DNA of 64,000 bases from an uncultured Lachnospiraceae bacterium (GTDB lineage: Bacteria > Bacillota > Clostridia > Lachnospirales > Lachnospiraceae), in assembly GCA_910579505.1 (NCBI GenBank), contig CAJTTZ010000011.1, positions 76,821-140,820 of the forward strand. Direction: 5' to 3'. The notes under the pieces were generated by a model that was not told where the DNA came from, did not search any database, and saw only the letters and a list, made by a program, of their open reading frames with translations. The position numbers and the translations under genes were made by a program. Positions 41,425 to 50,900 of the stretch are shown here, piece by piece (positions within the stretch are counted from its first letter, which is position 1; each line of letters opens with the position of its first letter).

Positions 41425-42291
41425 ATGGGCATCAGTGGCATAGGAAGTCGGAATACTTACATTTACAATACGACGACGGGAAAGCTTTCGTCGAAGGACG
41501 GGCAGCAGGACGCCTTTGTGGATTACTTTAACGGGGATATTAACGGTGACGAGGACGATACCCTCAACGGGTTTGACAGGGCCAGAAAAGCGGATATCAA
41601 TAATCTGATCGAGGTCTGGGCGCAGATTGACAGGAGTCTTTTTAACGACCCGGAGAAAGAGGAGTATGAGATCACCACGGAGTCCGTTGACGCGGTGACT
41701 TCCACCGTACAGGTGGATGGCGGCAAAATTTTTACATGCTACAGCGCCGGCTTTTTTACCTGTATTGATCCATCCGAGCTCTTTCAAAAGGCGGGACCGT
41801 TCCAGACATGCGAACATAAGGACTACGATCCTTCTGACAACAGTGTCAATATTGCCGTGGGCGATGTGTTTGACCTGGGAAACGGTTACAGGCTGCGTGT
41901 AGGCAGGGATCAGGTTTACGGGGAAGGGCACGGATACCGGAACGGGGAAAACGATGAAAAGCTGCAGGCGCTTTCGTGGGGGCTTGGCGCACTGATCCAC
42001 TTTTCGGAGGGACGGTGGTCCGGCGTCATGCTCGAGTTTGGCGACAGGGTCTCTGCCGCGTCAGACAGGGGAGACCTGATGGGAGGCACGACGCCCATGT
42101 TACTGGAACTGCTGCGGCAGCTTGGCGTGGATACCGACCGGGAATTTGTCTTAAACGGCACGAAATGCGAGGTGCAAAACGGAAAAATCCGTGAGGTCGG
42201 CGACAGATGGGGCGTGGCGCGCAATGTGCGCGACGAGGCGATCAGGAAGTACGAGGAGGAGATGTCCCGCCCGCTTTCAAGCTGGAAATAA
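41425..42291 (+). CDS. Unrecognised protein, second of a pair
   Basis: 288 residues, soluble, no family recognised with confidence. N-terminus GISGIGSRNTYIYNTTTGKL followed by DAFVDYFNGDINGDEDDTLNGFDRARKAD, whose Asp/Asn-rich DINGDEDD looks able to bind Ca2+ but is not a proven EF hand. The open frame runs from 41332 inside the upstream gene, but GAGGTG and the start context fix 41425. It resembles the upstream protein in having a short polar GS/NS-rich N-terminus and no signal peptide. Confidence 0.75.
   Translation: MGISGIGSRNTYIYNTTTGKLSSKDGQQDAFVDYFNGDINGDEDDTLNGFDRARKADINNLIEVWAQIDRSLFNDPEKEEYEITTESVDAVTSTVQVDGGKIFTCYSAGFFTCIDPSELFQKAGPFQTCEHKDYDPSDNSVNIAVGDVFDLGNGYRLRVGRDQVYGEGHGYRNGENDEKLQALSWGLGALIHFSEGRWSGVMLEFGDRVSAASDRGDLMGGTTPMLLELLRQLGVDTDREFVLNGTKCEVQNGKIREVGDRWGVARNVRDEAIRKYEEEMSRPLSSWK
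41835..41848. repeat. TGACA-N4-TGTCA palindrome, copy 8
   Basis: TGACAACAGTGTCA within codons S-D-N-S-V-N. Last copy; none is present from here to 64000. Confidence 0.8.
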
Positions 42292-42363
42292 GAAGAATTA
42301 AGCTGTTTATGGGCGGAAAATGCCTATGGCGGACAAAAATGCTGTTATATTTGGCAAAAACAG

Positions 42364-42393
42364 TTGACAGCCCTGCACGCGCTGTGCTATAGT
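42364..42393 (+). promoter_or_regulatory. Promoter of rplJ-rplL
   Basis: TTGACA (42364-42369), 18-base spacer, TATAGT (42388-42393); start near 42400, at the L10 leader. Confidence 0.8.
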
Positions 42394-42400
42394 AGCAAAT

Positions 42401-42480
42401 GCCGAAGACAGCAGGTGCCGTATTGCCGGCGTAAGAGTCCGCCTGCCGAGGAGAGAAGAGCTATCATTGATATTTATTGC
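42401..42480 (+). promoter_or_regulatory. Ribosomal protein L10 leader
   Basis: GAAGACAGCAGGTGCC ... CCGGCGTAAGAGTCC GCCTGCCGAGG: the AGACAGCAGG / GCCTGCCGAGG arms and GTAAG loop are the recognised L10-leader features, where the L10(L12)4 complex binds its own mRNA to limit synthesis. The leader runs directly into a terminator, so control is likely by attenuation. Confidence 0.85.
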
Positions 42481-42508
42481 CCTCCCTGTCTTTGCGGGGA
42501 GGGTTTTT
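42480..42508 (+). terminator. Attenuator terminator in the rplJ leader
   Basis: CCCTCCC (42480-42486) pairs with GGGAGGG (42497-42503), followed by five T. It lies 145 bases before rplJ. Confidence 0.85.
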
Positions 42509-42652
42509 GATGCACACGGGCGTCCAAATGAAATATGTCAGCAAGCTGACGGACGTCCGGCGCGCGAGCAGGGGAAGAAATCTTCCCTACTCGATTGTGT
42601 CCGACGGACACACGCTCCTAATCGGCAACAAAATCTATAAGGAGGTAATGTA
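42509..42652 (+). other. Structured rplJ leader after the attenuator
   Basis: Three further hairpins, including GTCAGC-AA-GCTGAC, CGAGCAGGG(G)AAGA / TCTTCCCTACTCG and GTGTCC-GAC-GGACAC, then the rplJ site AAGGAGG. They may delay or gate translation; no known element was identified. Confidence 0.5.
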
Positions 42653-43243
42653 ATGGCAAAGGTGGAATTGAAGAAACCCATCGTAGATGAGATCGCCGCT
42701 GCCGTGAAAGACGCGCAGTCAGTCGTTCTCGTTGACTACCGCGGACTTACGGTGGAACAGGACACACAGCTTCGTAAAGAGCTGCGTGAGGCCGGGATCA
42801 CCTACAAGGTTTACAAGAACACTATGATGAATTTTGCATTTAAGGGCACGGACTGCGAAGTGCTTCTTCCCTATCTGGAAGGCCCCAGCGCGGTTGCCAT
42901 CTCTACAGAGGATGCTACGGCTCCCGCGAGAGTGTTATGCAAATTCGCTAAGACGGCAGATGCCCTTGAGGTAAAGGGCGGCATTGTGGAAGGCATTGCT
43001 TACGATGCGGACGGGATCAAGGAAGTCGCTAAGATTCCTTCCAGAGAAGAGCTGCTGTCCAGACTGCTTGGCAGCATGCAGTCCCCGATCACCAACTTCG
43101 CACGCGTAATCAAGCAGATTGCGGAGAAGGATGGAGAACCCGGAGAAGAGGCTGCACCTGCAGCGGAAGCAGCGCCTGCAGAGGCAGAGGCCGCACCCGC
43201 AGAGGAAGCAGCGCCTGCGGAAGAAGCGCCCGCAGCAGAATAA
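42653..43243 (+). CDS. rplJ: 50S ribosomal protein L10
   Basis: 196 residues. N-terminal rRNA-binding domain (KKPIVDEIAAAVKDAQSVVLVDYRGLTVEQ, KVYKNTMMNFA) and the helix that binds L12 dimers (IPSREELLSRLLGSMQSPITNFARVI). The last about 35 residues are an Ala/Glu/Pro-rich extension (AAPAEAEAAPAEEAAPAEE), seen in many Clostridia and absent from shorter L10s. Confidence 0.97.
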   Translation: MAKVELKKPIVDEIAAAVKDAQSVVLVDYRGLTVEQDTQLRKELREAGITYKVYKNTMMNFAFKGTDCEVLLPYLEGPSAVAISTEDATAPARVLCKFAKTADALEVKGGIVEGIAYDADGIKEVAKIPSREELLSRLLGSMQSPITNFARVIKQIAEKDGEPGEEAAPAAEAAPAEAEAAPAEEAAPAEEAPAAE

Positions 43244-43244
43244 A

Positions 43245-43316
43245 CGGTTAAAACGGTTTAAATGCTTTGTATGAAAACCATCGCATGAAAACCCGAGTCT
43301 GCCGCAGGCAGTCTCG
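43245..43316 (+). repeat. Hairpin element shared with the rplK leader
   Basis: CGGTTAAAACGGTTTAAATGC (43245-43265, one block of 21 positions) matches 29420-29440 except at two bases. It is followed, as there, by AAAACC and an AACCCGAG ... CTCG hairpin: CGAGTCTGCC-GCA-GGCAGTCTCG (43294-43316). Placed between rplJ and rplL. Confidence 0.65.
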
Positions 43317-43355
43317 AAACGCAGACAATGAATAAAAAAATGGAGGAAAACAATC

Positions 43356-43733
43356 ATGGCAAAGTTAACTACTCAGGAAATGATCGACGCGATCAAAGAG
43401 TTGACCGTATTGGAATTAAATGATCTGGTAAAGGCATGTGAGGAAGAGTTCGGCGTATCCGCAGCAGCGGGCGTTGTAGTTGCGGCAGCAGGCGATGCAG
43501 GCGCAGCGGCAGCAGAGGAGAAGACCGAGTTCGACGTTGAGCTGACAGAGGTTGGCCCGAACAAGGTTAAGGTAATCAAGGTGGTTCGTGAGGCTACCGG
43601 CCTTGGCCTGAAGGAGGCGAAGGATCTCGTAGATTCTGCTCCGAAGATGGTTAAGGAAGCTGCTTCCAAGGAAGAGGCTGACGAAATCAAGGCTAAGCTC
43701 GAGGCTGAGGGCGCAAAGGTTACCCTGAAATAA
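43356..43733 (+). CDS. rplL: 50S ribosomal protein L7/L12
   Basis: 125 residues. N-terminal dimerisation domain (TTQEMIDAIKELTVLELNDLVKACEEEF), Ala-rich hinge (about 38-55) and C-terminal factor-binding domain (EKTEFDVELTEVGPNKVKVIKVVREATGLGLKEAKDLVD). Forms the stalk that recruits translation GTPases. RBS GGAGGAAA. Confidence 0.98.
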   Translation: MAKLTTQEMIDAIKELTVLELNDLVKACEEEFGVSAAAGVVVAAAGDAGAAAAEEKTEFDVELTEVGPNKVKVIKVVREATGLGLKEAKDLVDSAPKMVKEAASKEEADEIKAKLEAEGAKVTLK

Positions 43734-43756
43734 TCGGCGGGCATATCTGAAAACAG

Positions 43757-43800
43757 AACCGTTCACATGCGAAAATTAGGCATGTGGACGGTTTTATTTC
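43757..43800 (+). terminator. Terminator between rplL and rpoB
   Basis: AACCGTTCACATGC pairs with GCATGTGGACGGTT (one wobble), nine-base loop, then TTATTTC. Partial read-through into rpoB would be usual for this locus. Confidence 0.75.
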
Positions 43801-43831
43801 AAAATTCTTTTTTAATTTCTGAAAAAAGTCA

Positions 43832-43861
43832 TTGACTCCCTATGGCAATTTGTAGTAGAAT
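43832..43861 (+). promoter_or_regulatory. Promoter of rpoB-rpoC
   Basis: TTGACT (43832-43837), 18-base spacer, TAGAAT (43856-43861). Leader of about 85 bases to rpoB. Confidence 0.65.
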
Positions 43862-43952
43862 GTATGATGCACTATTGTGGTGTGCTATGCTTTTTTGAAG
43901 TGTTGTTTCCGATGAAGCATGGATCAATCATAAAGAACGGGGTGAAGTGTCA

Positions 43953-46900
43953 ATGGAAAAGAACAGGATCCGTAAGACTGCGGCCGGCAGAAATACGCGT
44001 ATGACCTATGCACGACAGAAAGAGGTTCTGGAAATGCCGAACCTGATCGAAGTTCAGAAGAACTCCTATCAGTGGTTCCTGGATGAAGGCTTGAAGGAAG
44101 TATTTGACGATATTTCTCCGATTTCGGATTACAGCGGACATCTGAGTCTGGAGTTTGTTGACTTTGAGCTGTGCGAGGAAGATGTCAAGTATTCTATCGA
44201 GAAATGTAAGGAGAGAGACGCCACTTACGCAGCCCCTCTCAAGGTGAAGGTACGTCTGATTAACAAGGAGAAGGACGAGATTACCGAGCATGAGATCTTT
44301 ATGGGCGATCTGCCGCTTATGACGCAGACGGGCACCTTTGTCATCAACGGTGCGGAGCGTGTTATCGTCAGCCAGCTTGTTCGTTCCCCCGGCATCTATT
44401 ATGGGATTGGACATGATAAGATCGGTAAACGGCTTTTTTCCGCGACTGTGATCCCGAACCGCGGCGCGTGGCTGGAGTATGAGACGGACTCTAACGACGT
44501 TTTTTACGTGCGCGTGGACAGAACGAGGAAGGTGCCGATCACAGTGCTGATCCGTGCGCTTGGCGTTGGCTCCAATGATGAGATCAGGGAGCTTTTCGGA
44601 GACGAGCCGAAGATCGAGGCAAGCTTTTCTAAGGACGCTTCTGAGAACTATCAGGAGGGTCTGCTTGAGCTGTATAAGAAGATCCGGCCCGGCGAGCCGC
44701 TCAGCGTGGAGAGTGCGGAAAGCCTGATTATGGCGATGTTTTTTGACCCCAGGAGATATGATCTTGCAAAGGTCGGCAGATATAAATTTAACAAGAAACT
44801 GATGTTCAGGAACAGAATCAGAAATCATATACTCGCAGAGGATGTGGTGGATACCCAGACCGGCGAGATTCTGGCGAAGGCGGGCGACAAGGTGACTGCC
44901 CAGATGGCGGATGCCATCCAGAACGCGGCGGTTCCTGCCGTGTGGATTCAGACGGAGGAGAGGAATGTAAAAGTTCTCTCCAACATGATGGTGGATATCA
45001 CGAATTTCGTTGACTGCAACCCCAGGGAGCTCGGTATCACGGAGCTGGTTTACTACCCCGTGCTGCAGCAGATTTTGGACGAGTACAGCGAAGATCCGGC
45101 GCAGCTTGCCGAGACAATACGCAAGAATGTACACGAATTGATTCCGAAGCACATTACGAAGGAAGATATTTTAGCTTCCATTAACTATAACATACACTTG
45201 GAGTATGGGATCGGCAACGACGACGATATTGACCATCTGGGCAACAGACGTATCCGTGCGGTGGGTGAACTTCTGCAGAACCAGTACCGCATCGGCCTTT
45301 CCCGTCTGGAGAGAGTGGTGCGCGAGAGAATGACCACCCATGACGCGGAGGAGATTTCGCCGCAGGTACTGATCAATATTAAACCTGTGCAGGCGGCGGT
45401 GAAGGAGTTCTTCGGTTCTTCCCAGCTGTCCCAGTTCATGGACCAGAACAATCCGCTCGGTGAGCTGACGCACAAGAGACGTCTTTCCGCCCTGGGCCCC
45501 GGCGGTCTTTCCAGAGACCGTGCCGGATTCGAGGTGCGTGACGTACACTATACGCATTATGGCAGAATGTGCCCCATTGAGACGCCTGAGGGACCTAACA
45601 TTGGTCTGATCAACTCCCTTGCATCTTATGCGAGAATTAATGAGTACGGTTTCGTGGAGGCGCCTTACAGAAAGATCGACAAGAGTGATCCGCAGAATCC
45701 GCGCGTTACGGACGAGACAGTCTACATGACAGCGGACGAGGAGGACAATTATCATGTGGCGCAGGCATCGGCGCCCCTTGACGAGAACGGCTATTTCAGG
45801 AGAAACAGCATTTCCGGCCGTTATAAGACGGAGACACAGGAATACCCGAAGGCTATGTTTGACTACATGGACGTGTCTCCTAAGATGGTATTTTCGGTAG
45901 CTACGGCGCTTATCCCGTTCCTGCAGAACGACGACGCGAACCGTGCGCTGATGGGCTCCAACATGCAGAGACAGGCAGTGCCCCTGCTCTTTACGGAGGC
46001 GCCTGTGGTAGGAACAGGTATGGAGCCGAAGGCGGCTGTGGACTCCGGCGTCTGTGTGGTGGCGAGAAAATCAGGCGTGATCGAGTTTGTGTCGGCTGAC
46101 ATTATCAGAATGACCTGTGACGACGGGGAGAAGGACGAGTACCGTCTGATGAAGTTTTCCCGCAGCAACCAGTCAAACTGCTACAACCAGAAGCCCATTG
46201 TGCAGAAGGGGATGCATGTGGAGGCCGGCGATGTGATTGCGGACGGCCCGTCCACGGACGGCGGCGAGCTGGCTCTCGGGAAAAACCCGCTGATCGGGTT
46301 TATGACCTGGGAAGGCTATAACTACGAGGACGCGGTACTTCTCAGTGAGAGACTGGTGCAGGAGGACGTTTATACGTCCGTGCACATGGAAGAATATGAG
46401 GCGGAGGCGCGAGACACCAAGCTCGGGCCTGAGGAAATTACGAGGGATGTGCCCGGCGTCGGTGACGATGCGCTGAAGGATCTGGACGACAGGGGCATTA
46501 TCCGAATCGGCGCGGAGGTGCGTGCCGGAGATATCCTGGTTGGCAAGGTAACGCCTAAGGGCGAGACGGAGCTTACCGCGGAGGAGAGACTGCTTCGGGC
46601 AATTTTCGGTGAGAAGGCGAGAGAAGTGCGCGACACTTCCCTGAAGGTGCCTCACGGTGAATATGGTATTGTTGTGGATGCGAAAGTGTTCACCAGAGAG
46701 AACGGCGACGAGCTGTCTCCCGGCGTGAACCAGGCGGTTCGCATTTACATTGCACAGAAGAGAAAGATTTCTGTCGGCGATAAGATGGCAGGCCGACATG
46801 GCAACAAGGGTGTGGTTTCCCGCGTCCTGCCCGTGGAGGATATGCCGTATCTGCCCAATGGCCGTCCTCTTGACATCGTGCTGAATCCGCTGGGCGTGCC

Positions 46901-47810
46901 TTCCCGTATGAATATCGGGCAGGTGCTGGAGATTCATCTGTCGCTGGCGGCGAAAGCGCTTGGCTTTAATGTGGCTACGCCTGTGTTTGACGGCGCAAAA
47001 GAGGATGACATCATGGACACGCTGGATCTGGCAAACGATTATGTCAATCTGGAGTGGGAAGAGTTTGAAAAGAAGCATAAAGAGGAATTGCTGCCTGAGG
47101 TGCTGGAGTATCTTTCCAAGAACAGGGAACACAGAAAACTCTGGAAGGGCGTGCCGATCTCCAGGGACGGCAAAGTCAGACTCAGGGATGGCAGGACGGG
47201 AGAGTATTTTGATTCCCCGGTTACGATCGGGCACATGCATTACCTGAAACTCCATCATCTGGTGGACGACAAGATCCATGCACGTTCCACGGGTCCTTAC
47301 TCGCTCGTGACGCAGCAGCCTCTCGGCGGTAAAGCGCAGTTTGGCGGACAGCGTTTCGGTGAGATGGAGGTTTGGGCGCTGGAGGCATACGGTGCGGCTT
47401 ATACGCTGCAGGAGATCCTGACTGTGAAGTCCGATGATGTGGTGGGGCGTGTCAAGACCTACGAGGCGATTATCAAGGGTGACAATATTCCTGAACCCGG
47501 GGTGCCGGAGTCCTTCAAGGTGCTTTTGAAAGAGCTGCAGTCCCTGGGACTGGACGTCAGGGTGCTCCGTGACGACCAGACAGAGGTTGAGATCATGGAA
47601 ACCATCGACTACGGTGAGAACGATTACCGTTATGAGATCGAGGGCGATTCCCGCGGCTACGACTATGAAAGAGAATCCTTCGGTTCGATGGGCTATCAGC
47701 GTCAGGAGTTTGACGAGGACAGCGGACAGCTTGTAAGCAGTGATGAAGAGGAGACTGATTCTTTTGAGGAATCAGATGAGGTATTCGAGGAAGCTTACGA
47801 CGAACAGTAA
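43953..47810 (+). CDS. rpoB: RNA polymerase subunit beta
   Basis: 1285 residues, complete. Seen: RQKEVLEMPNLIEVQKNSYQWFL, the rifampicin region SSQLSQFMDQNNPLGELTHKRRLSALGPGGL with wild-type Asp, His and Ser positions, PIETPEGPNIGLI, and the C-terminal QPLGGKAQFGGQRFGEMEVWALEAYGAAY. GUG 43947 is in frame, but GGGGTG is correctly spaced only from ATG 43953. The last about 60 residues form an acidic tail (DEEETDSFEESDEVFEE). Confidence 0.98.
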   Translation: MEKNRIRKTAAGRNTRMTYARQKEVLEMPNLIEVQKNSYQWFLDEGLKEVFDDISPISDYSGHLSLEFVDFELCEEDVKYSIEKCKERDATYAAPLKVKVRLINKEKDEITEHEIFMGDLPLMTQTGTFVINGAERVIVSQLVRSPGIYYGIGHDKIGKRLFSATVIPNRGAWLEYETDSNDVFYVRVDRTRKVPITVLIRALGVGSNDEIRELFGDEPKIEASFSKDASENYQEGLLELYKKIRPGEPLSVESAESLIMAMFFDPRRYDLAKVGRYKFNKKLMFRNRIRNHILAEDVVDTQTGEILAKAGDKVTAQMADAIQNAAVPAVWIQTEERNVKVLSNMMVDITNFVDCNPRELGITELVYYPVLQQILDEYSEDPAQLAETIRKNVHELIPKHITKEDILASINYNIHLEYGIGNDDDIDHLGNRRIRAVGELLQNQYRIGLSRLERVVRERMTTHDAEEISPQVLINIKPVQAAVKEFFGSSQLSQFMDQNNPLGELTHKRRLSALGPGGLSRDRAGFEVRDVHYTHYGRMCPIETPEGPNIGLINSLASYARINEYGFVEAPYRKIDKSDPQNPRVTDETVYMTADEEDNYHVAQASAPLDENGYFRRNSISGRYKTETQEYPKAMFDYMDVSPKMVFSVATALIPFLQNDDANRALMGSNMQRQAVPLLFTEAPVVGTGMEPKAAVDSGVCVVARKSGVIEFVSADIIRMTCDDGEKDEYRLMKFSRSNQSNCYNQKPIVQKGMHVEAGDVIADGPSTDGGELALGKNPLIGFMTWEGYNYEDAVLLSERLVQEDVYTSVHMEEYEAEARDTKLGPEEITRDVPGVGDDALKDLDDRGIIRIGAEVRAGDILVGKVTPKGETELTAEERLLRAIFGEKAREVRDTSLKVPHGEYGIVVDAKVFTRENGDELSPGVNQAVRIYIAQKRKISVGDKMAGRHGNKGVVSRVLPVEDMPYLPNGRPLDIVLNPLGVPSRMNIGQVLEIHLSLAAKALGFNVATPVFDGAKEDDIMDTLDLANDYVNLEWEEFEKKHKEELLPEVLEYLSKNREHRKLWKGVPISRDGKVRLRDGRTGEYFDSPVTIGHMHYLKLHHLVDDKIHARSTGPYSLVTQQPLGGKAQFGGQRFGEMEVWALEAYGAAYTLQEILTVKSDDVVGRVKTYEAIIKGDNIPEPGVPESFKVLLKELQSLGLDVRVLRDDQTEVEIMETIDYGENDYRYEIEGDSRGYDYERESFGSMGYQRQEFDEDSGQLVSSDEEETDSFEESDEVFEEAYDEQ

Positions 47811-47910
47811 CAGTGTGAGAAGCGCTTCTTACAGCGCAGCAGCAGAGGCTGCTTCGCCAGGCGGCGCCAAATCTCGCATGGGAGAATGCCGGAAGGGGCA
47901 TTCTCCGTAT
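47811..47910. repeat. Intergenic hairpin element, family 1, copy C (rpoB-rpoC gap)
   Basis: GTGAGAAGCGCTTCTTAC palindrome, AGCAGAGGCTGCTTCG (compare AGCAGAGGCTGTCTCG in copy A), then TCTCGCATGGGAGAATGCC and its mate GGCATTCTCC (compare copy B). The 3' hairpin has a perfect 10-bp stem but no T run, so it would not stop polymerase between rpoB and rpoC. Confidence 0.65.
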
Positions 47911-47938
47911 GAATATGACGGATGGAGGACAGTGCAGG

Positions 47939-50900
47939 ATGTCAGATATGAAACAGGAAGCGTATCAACCCATGACATTTGACGCGATCAAGATCGGACT
48001 GGCGTCACCTGAGAAGATCAGAGAATGGTCGAGAGGTGAGGTTACCAAGCCGGAGACGATCAACTATAGAACCTTGAAACCCGAGAAGGAAGGTCTGTTC
48101 TGCGAGAGAATTTTCGGACCGAGCAAAGACTGGGAGTGTCATTGCGGTAAATATAAGAAGATCAGATATAAGGGTGTTGTCTGTGACCGATGCGGCGTTG
48201 AGGTGACGAAGTCCAGCGTCCGCAGGGAGCGTATGGGACGTATCGAACTGGCGGCCCCGGTATCCCATATCTGGTATTTTAAGGGGATTCCGAGCCGCAT
48301 GGGACTGATTTTGGATCTTTCCCCCAGAGTGCTTGAGAAGGTGCTCTATTTCGCATCCTATATTGTGCTGGACGGCGGTGATACGGACCTGGATTACAAG
48401 CAGGTGCTCTCCGAGAAGGAGTATCAGGATGCCAGGGAAACCTGGGGAAATAAATTCCGGGTTGGCATGGGCGCGGAAGCGATCAAGGAGCTTCTGCAGG
48501 CAATCGACCTCGAGGAAGAGGCGGCGGAGCTGAAGGAGGGCTTAAAGGAGTCCACCGGGCAGAAGCGCGCCCGCATTATTAAGAGACTGGAAGTTGTGGA
48601 GGCTTTCCGTGAGTCCGGGAATCAGCCGGAGTGGATGATCATGGATGTGATCCCCGTGATTCCGCCGGATCTGCGGCCTATGGTACAGCTCGATGGCGGC
48701 AGGTTCGCGACTTCTGACTTAAACGATCTTTACAGAAGAATCATCAACAGAAACAATCGTCTGAAAAGACTGTTGGAGCTTGGCGCTCCCGATATCATTG
48801 TCCGCAATGAGAAGCGTATGCTGCAGGAGGCGGTTGACGCGCTGATTGACAACGGCAGAAGGGGCAGACCTGTGACAGGCCCCGGCAACAGGGCGCTTAA
48901 ATCCCTTTCCGACATGCTCAAGGGTAAGTCCGGGCGTTTCCGTCAGAATCTGCTCGGCAAGCGTGTTGACTATTCCGGCCGTTCCGTTATCGTGGTCGGC
49001 CCGGAACTGAAAATATATCAGTGCGGCCTGCCCAAGGAGATGGCGATAGAGCTGTTTAAACCTTTTGTGATGAAAGAATTGGTATTCCGGGGCATTTCAC
49101 AGAATATCAAGGCTGCGAAAAAACTGGTGGAGAGACTGGACACGCAGGTCTGGGATGTGCTGGAGGAGGTAATCAAGGAACATCCGGTGATGTTAAACCG
49201 TGCGCCTACCCTGCACAGACTTGGTATTCAGGCGTTTGAGCCGATTCTTGTGGAAGGTAAGGCGATTAAGCTTCACCCGCTTGTATGTACCGCATTTAAC
49301 GCCGATTTCGACGGCGACCAGATGGCGGTCCATCTTCCTTTGTCCGTGGAGGCGCAGGCAGAGTGCAGATTCCTTCTGCTCTCCCCGAATAACCTGCTGA
49401 AACCTTCGGATGGCGGCCCGGTGGCGGTGCCTTCCCAGGATATGGTGCTCGGCATCTACTATCTGACGCAGGAGAGACCCGGCGCGCTTGGAGAGGGCAA
49501 GTTCTTCAAGAATGTGAACGAGGCAATTCTTGCCTACGAGAATAAGGCATGTACCCTACACTCAAGGATTACCGTCAGGGTGACCAAGAAGAATGCTGAC
49601 GGGAAAGTGGTGTCCGGCAATGTGGAGTCTACGCTGGGACGTTTCCTCTTCAATGAGATTCTTCCGCAGGACCTGGGCTATGTGGACAGAACCGACCCGG
49701 AGAATTTACTGAAGCCGGAAGTGGATTTCCATGTAGGCAAAAAGCAGTTAAAACAGATTTTGGAGAAAGTGATCAACATTCATGGCGCGGTACGGACTGC
49801 CGAGGTGCTTGACCTGATCAAGGCGACCGGGTATAAGTATTCCACACAGGCGGCTATGACTGTTTCGATTTCCGATATGACCGTGCCTGCTAAGAAGGCG
49901 GAGATGCTTGAGGCGGCACAGGCTACCGTAGATAAGATTTCCGTAAACTTCCGAAGGGGACTGATTACGGAAGAGGAGAGATACCGTGCTGTCGTGGAAA
50001 CATGGAACGACACGGATAAAGAACTGACGGAAGTGCTGCTCTCCGGGCTTGATAAATACAACAATATCTACATGATGGCAGATTCCGGCGCCCGTGGTTC
50101 CAACCAGCAGATCAAACAGCTTGCGGGTATGCGCGGCCTGATGGCAGATACGACGGGACGTACCATCGAGCTTCCGATCAAGTCCAATTTCCGTGAAGGT
50201 CTGGATGTACTGGAGTATTTTATGTCGGCCCACGGCGCGCGTAAAGGTCTGTCCGACACCGCGCTTAGAACCGCTGACTCAGGCTATCTGACCAGACGTA
50301 TGGTTGACGTTTCGCAGGAGCTGATTATCCGCGAGACAGACTGCTGCGAGGGCAGGGACGAACTTCCCGGCATGGTGGTCAAGGCGTTCATGGACGGCAA
50401 GGAAACCATTGAGGGACTGAAAGACAGAATCACAGGGCGTTTCTCCTGTGAGGACATCAAGGATAAAGACGGTAAGATGATCGTGAAGAGAAACCACATG
50501 ATCACTCCCGCCCGCGCGGAGAAGATCTTAAGCGTAGGCGTGAATGAGAAGGGTGAGCCCGTTGAGGAAGTCAAGATCCGTACGATCTTAACATGCCGTT
50601 CCCATGTGGGTATCTGTGCGAAGTGCTACGGCGCGAATATGGCGACCGGCGAGGCGGTTCAGGTCGGTGAGGCTGTCGGCATCATTGCGGCACAGTCTAT
50701 CGGTGAGCCCGGTACACAGCTTACCATGCGTACCTTCCATACCGGCGGTGTGGCAGGCGACGATATCACACAGGGTCTTCCCCGTGTAGAGGAGCTTTTT
50801 GAGGCGCGTAAGCCGAAAGGTCTGGCGATTATCGCAGAGTTTGGCGGCGTGGCGACCATTAAGGATACAAAGAAGAAGAGGGAAATTGTCATCACAAACG

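Noticed and set aside
43757..43793. L12/rpoB-region riboswitch
   Set aside because: Only a simple terminator hairpin with one wobble is present; no conserved aptamer-like blocks surround it.
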